Below are positions 61,301 through 64,000 of a stretch of DNA of 64,000 bases, in pieces (the stretch's first letter is position 1; every line of letters starts with the position of its first letter). The notes beneath the pieces were generated by a model. That model did not search any database. It was not told the origin of the DNA and was given only the letters and a program-made list of their open reading frames with translations. The DNA lies in the NCBI GenBank assembly GCA_023525915.1, contig CP026657.1, positions 2,690,001 to 2,754,000 on the forward strand, written 5' to 3'. This DNA comes from Acetispira formosa (nom. nud.) (GTDB taxonomy: Bacteria > Desulfobacterota > Desulfarculia > Adiutricales > Adiutricaceae). The translations under genes were made by a program, and so were the position numbers.

Positions 61301-63517
61301 ATGTCGAAACTCGTAGCATTCGCCGCCATACAGGGCGCCTACAATATAGTACAGAAAACCGAGGGCAAATACGCGGCCGCCCTGGAGAAATACGGCCCGG
61401 AACAGAAGCTGGAGTTCCCGAACACCGCTTACTACCTGCCCATCATTTACTCCTTGCTGGGCATCCCGGTCAAGACCCTGGCCGACGCGAAAAAACCTCT
61501 GGAAGTGTGCCGCAGCCTTCTGCCGGCCCACGTGAAAATCCAGAACCATTTGCCTTACCTGGGGCCACTCTTGGACGCCGGCATGGCCGCCATCCTGGCC
61601 GAAGAAATCGCGGAAGCCATTCGCTATGTCGAAGACCCGGATTTCTACTTCACCAGCGAAGATGTTGACCTGGAAAAAGGCAAGATCTGGCTGGGCGCGG
61701 CTGAAGACACCGTGTTCCGTAAACGCGGCGTGCAGTTCGTGGACGGCTCTGCCCCCGGCTTCGCCGCCATCGTCGGCGCGGCTCCGAACCCGGAAATCGC
61801 CAAGGAAATCGCTCTGGAATACCAGAAGCGCTCCATCTACACCTTCATGGTGGCCAACCAGGGCGGCACCACCTTCACCGAACAGCTGATTGAAGCCGGT
61901 GTGGAAGTGGGCTGGAACACCCGCCTGGTGCCTTTCGGCCCCGATATATCGGCGGCCGTTTTCGCCCTGGGCTTCGCCAACCGCGCGGCCATGGCTTTCG
62001 GCGGCATCAAGCCCGGCGATTATCAGAAAATGCTCCTTTATAATAAGGAACGCATCTTCGCCTTCGTCAACGCGCTTGGTGAAGTCAACGCCGAGTGGGC
62101 GGCCAACGCGGCCGGCTGCGTCAACTGGGGTTTCCCGACCCTGGCCGACACCGACATTCCGCCGATCCTGCCGACCGGCGTCTGCACCTACGAACACGTC
62201 GTGCCCAATGTCGGCCACAGCGAAATGGTGCAGCGTTCCGTGGAAGTGCGCGGCCTGAAGACCACCGTGGCCACCATCGACATCCCGATGGCTTACGGCC
62301 CGGCTTTCGAAGGCGAGCGCATCCGCAAAGGCGACATGTATGTGGAAATGGGCGGCGCGTCCAAGACCCCGACCTTCGAATGGGTCGCCAGCATGGACAT
62401 GGACAAAGTTGAAGACGGCAAGGTCGAGGTCATCGGGCCCGATCTGTCGACGGTGAAAGAGGGCGGCACGCTGGCTCTCGGCATCAAAGTCGAAGTGGCC
62501 GGCCGTAAATTCCAGGAAGACTTCGAGCCCATCCTGGAACGGCAGATTCACCACCTGATCAACTACGCCCAGGGCCTGATGCACACCGGCCAGCGCGACA
62601 TCGGCATGCTGCGCGTGTCCAAGGAAGCGATGGAAAAGGGCTTTAAGCTCGAGCACATCGGCACCATCCTCCACGGCAAGCTCCATCAGGACTTCGGCGC
62701 TGTTTTCGACAAACTTCAGGTGAAACTGTACACGGACACCAAGGAAGTGGAAAAACTGCGCGACGCGGCCCGCAAGACCTATCAGACCCGCGACGCCCGC
62801 GTGGAGAACATGACCGACGAAACCACGGAAACCTATTACAGCTGCACACTGTGCCAGAGCTTCGCTCCGAACCATGTGTGCGTGGTCTCCCCGGAACGTA
62901 CCGGCCTGTGCGGCGCGTATAACTGGATGGACTGCAAGGCTTCCTTTGAAATCAACCCGACCGGCCCGAACCAGCCGATCGAAAAGGGCGAGGTCGTGGA
63001 CCCGAAACTGGGCGTGTTCAAAGGCGCGAACGATTTCGTGGAAAAAGCCTCACGTCAGGCCGTTCAGAACGTCTGTTTCTACAGCCTGATGAACGACCCG
63101 ATGACCACCTGCGGCTGCTGCGAGTGCATCGCGGCGGTTCTGCCGAGCTGCAACGGCGTCATGACGGTGCATCGCGACTACACGGGCGAAACCCCGATCG
63201 GCATGAAGTTCACGACTTTGGCCGGTGAAATGGGCGGCGGCAATCAGAGCCCCGGCTTTGTGGGCCACGCGAAATACAACATCGTTCAGAGAAAATTCCT
63301 CTCCGGCGACGGCGGCCTGGCCCGTATGGTCTGGATGCCGAAGAGCCTGAAGGAAGAACTGAAGGAGAGAATCGACGCTCGCGGCAAAGAAATGGGCATT
63401 CCCGATTTCTATGACCGCATCGCCGATGAAACCGTGGGTACCTCCGAAGAGGAAATCATGCCCTTCCTGACCGAGAAAAAACATCCCGCTCTGGAAATGG
63501 ACAGCATCTTCGGCTAA
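61301..63517 (+). CDS. acsB: Acetyl-CoA synthase (CO-methylating), AcsB
   Basis: A 738-residue bacterial-type acetyl-CoA synthase, which joins CO, a methyl group and CoA at the Ni-Ni-Fe4S4 A-cluster. The N-terminal CODH-binding domain is present (absent from archaeal CdhC). A-cluster ligands fall in CTLCQSFAPNHVC, RTGLCGAYNWMDC and CGCCECIAAVLPSC. The start at 61301 has AAGGGAG 8 nt upstream; the longer ORF would begin inside the intercistronic hairpin region. Length is close to the Moorella enzyme. Confidence 0.95.
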   Translation: MSKLVAFAAIQGAYNIVQKTEGKYAAALEKYGPEQKLEFPNTAYYLPIIYSLLGIPVKTLADAKKPLEVCRSLLPAHVKIQNHLPYLGPLLDAGMAAILAEEIAEAIRYVEDPDFYFTSEDVDLEKGKIWLGAAEDTVFRKRGVQFVDGSAPGFAAIVGAAPNPEIAKEIALEYQKRSIYTFMVANQGGTTFTEQLIEAGVEVGWNTRLVPFGPDISAAVFALGFANRAAMAFGGIKPGDYQKMLLYNKERIFAFVNALGEVNAEWAANAAGCVNWGFPTLADTDIPPILPTGVCTYEHVVPNVGHSEMVQRSVEVRGLKTTVATIDIPMAYGPAFEGERIRKGDMYVEMGGASKTPTFEWVASMDMDKVEDGKVEVIGPDLSTVKEGGTLALGIKVEVAGRKFQEDFEPILERQIHHLINYAQGLMHTGQRDIGMLRVSKEAMEKGFKLEHIGTILHGKLHQDFGAVFDKLQVKLYTDTKEVEKLRDAARKTYQTRDARVENMTDETTETYYSCTLCQSFAPNHVCVVSPERTGLCGAYNWMDCKASFEINPTGPNQPIEKGEVVDPKLGVFKGANDFVEKASRQAVQNVCFYSLMNDPMTTCGCCECIAAVLPSCNGVMTVHRDYTGETPIGMKFTTLAGEMGGGNQSPGFVGHAKYNIVQRKFLSGDGGLARMVWMPKSLKEELKERIDARGKEMGIPDFYDRIADETVGTSEEEIMPFLTEKKHPALEMDSIFG

Positions 63518-63531
63518 GGCCTCAGAAGTCT

Positions 63532-63552
63532 CCGGGCCGCTTTGCGGCCCGG
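63532..63552 (+). repeat. Hairpin after acsB
   Basis: 9-bp stem CCGGGCCGC and complement, loop TTT, followed by GGACAAAAATTTCG without a clear T-run. Confidence 0.55.
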
Positions 63553-63620
63553 GACAAAAATTTCGTTTCCGGCCGCACCGACCATGCGGCCGGGCGCGAA
63601 ATTCGGATGGAAAGACATCG

Positions 63621-63669
63621 GCCCCACTGAAATGGGCCGCCCGCCAACGGCGACGCTTTTCAGTGGGGC
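63621..63669 (+). repeat. Second hairpin between acsB and acsC
   Basis: 12-bp outer stem GCCCCACTGAAA with TTTCAGTGGGGC around a GC-rich loop. It lies about 190 nt before acsC and may tune readthrough or mRNA processing. Confidence 0.6.
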
Positions 63670-63861
63670 AAATGTGGGGTAAAATAAAACCCGCATTTCC
63701 TGAAAAGAATAAATGAGTTTCAACTTGGCTGAAAAAGGTTTATCCGCCTCTGAAAGTAAGTTGATTCCCAGTAAAAAATCACAGATACACCGTCGGTGCT
63801 GTTCGAATAGTTCGTGACAGTACGAGGGTGAAACCCATACTAAAACATTAGGAGTAGACCA

Positions 63862-64000
63862 ATGGCCCTGACCGGTATTCAGATTTTCAAGTTGCTGCCG
63901 GGCACCAACTGCAAAAAGTGTGGCGCCGCCACCTGCCTTGCTTTCGCCATGAACCTTGCTTCTGGCAAAGCCGAGTTGGATGCCTGCCCCGATGTTTCCG
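63862..64000 (+). CDS. acsC: Corrinoid iron-sulfur protein large subunit AcsC (partial, cut by window end)
   Basis: The first 46 residues are visible: MALTGIQIFKLLPGTNCKKC, then GAATCLAFAMNLASGKAELD and ACP. This is the N-terminal 4Fe-4S domain (Cys pattern CxxC...C...C) of AcsC/CdhE, which feeds low-potential electrons to the corrinoid. AGGAG lies 7 nt before the ATG. The remainder lies beyond the window. It is co-linear with acsB. Confidence 0.88.
   Translation, partial: MALTGIQIFKLLPGTNCKKCGAATCLAFAMNLASGKAELDACPDVS

Noticed and set aside
63740-63861. tRNA-like sequence (GTTCGAATAG) before acsC
   Set aside because: No cloverleaf can be built around it. No tRNA gene was found in any intergenic region.

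Overview
The window reads as a chromosomal segment of a GC-rich, anaerobic, probably deltaproteobacterial (Desulfobacterota-like) bacterium. This placement is inference from gene content: a bacterial-type Wood-Ljungdahl carbonyl-branch operon (acsD, cooS, acsB, acsC), indolepyruvate:ferredoxin oxidoreductase with butyrate kinase, a Pfa-type (polyunsaturated/secondary lipid) megasynthase cluster, and otherwise Gram-negative housekeeping genes (rimO, coaBC, prmA, rsmE, ssb, scpB, creD, bacterial alpha-2-macroglobulin). No rRNA, tRNA, CRISPR array or intact transposase was seen.

Layout. 1-20.5 kb, minus strand: a lipid-synthase cluster transcribed as phosphopantetheinyl transferase, PfaD enoyl reductase, PfaA-like KS/vestigial-AT/4xACP/KR, then a 2341-residue PfaC-like KS/CLF/AT/DH protein that unexpectedly ends in two XRE-type helix-turn-helix domains. 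It is followed with almost no gap by a membrane-anchored SGNH hydrolase-esterase fusion, an OleD-like reductase and LarE. 21-29 kb: creD and a convergent alpha-2-macroglobulin lipoprotein. 29.9-36.6 kb, plus strand: two overlapping dynamin-like GTPases, rimO, a polyprenyl diphosphate synthase and a lipoprotein. 37.5-48.8 kb, plus strand: a second lipoprotein, coaBC, a radical SAM/SPASM protein, a TetR regulator, iorA-iorB-QueG-like-buk and a TPR membrane protein. 49-54 kb, minus strand: rsmE, prmA, a membrane protein with a spermidine-synthase-like tail, and ssb. 54.3-56 kb: a small accessory patch (excisionase-like HTH, an ORF broken by an in-frame stop, a phage tail-like protein). 56-64 kb: scpB, then the acs operon, cut by the window end inside acsC.

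The non-coding DNA is the second story. Intergenic regions carry several families of long palindromes: (i) a MITE-like element of about 170-195 bp with terminal inverted repeats and 9-bp target duplications (three good copies, about five degraded ones); (ii) three copies of an approximately 0.8-kb palindrome with an inner core of about 183 bp that has its own inverted ends; (iii) twin long hairpins at two loci whose 18-20-nt loops are complementary to each other and change together between loci; (iv) long hairpins with a conserved core but unrelated, still self-complementary stems. They lie almost entirely between genes, including between pfaD and pfaA, between pfaA and pfaC, and beside prmA, iorA and the two lipoprotein genes.

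How the genes may work together (inference): CooS/AcsABCD supply or oxidise acetyl-CoA; IorAB and butyrate kinase fit energy conservation from 2-oxo acids; and the Pfa cluster, activated by its own PPTase, would make an unusual lipid without oxygen. The strongest novelty candidates are the DNA-binding-type domains fused to the PfaC-like enzyme together with its inactive-looking partner AT, and the self-complementary twin-hairpin and covarying palindrome families.
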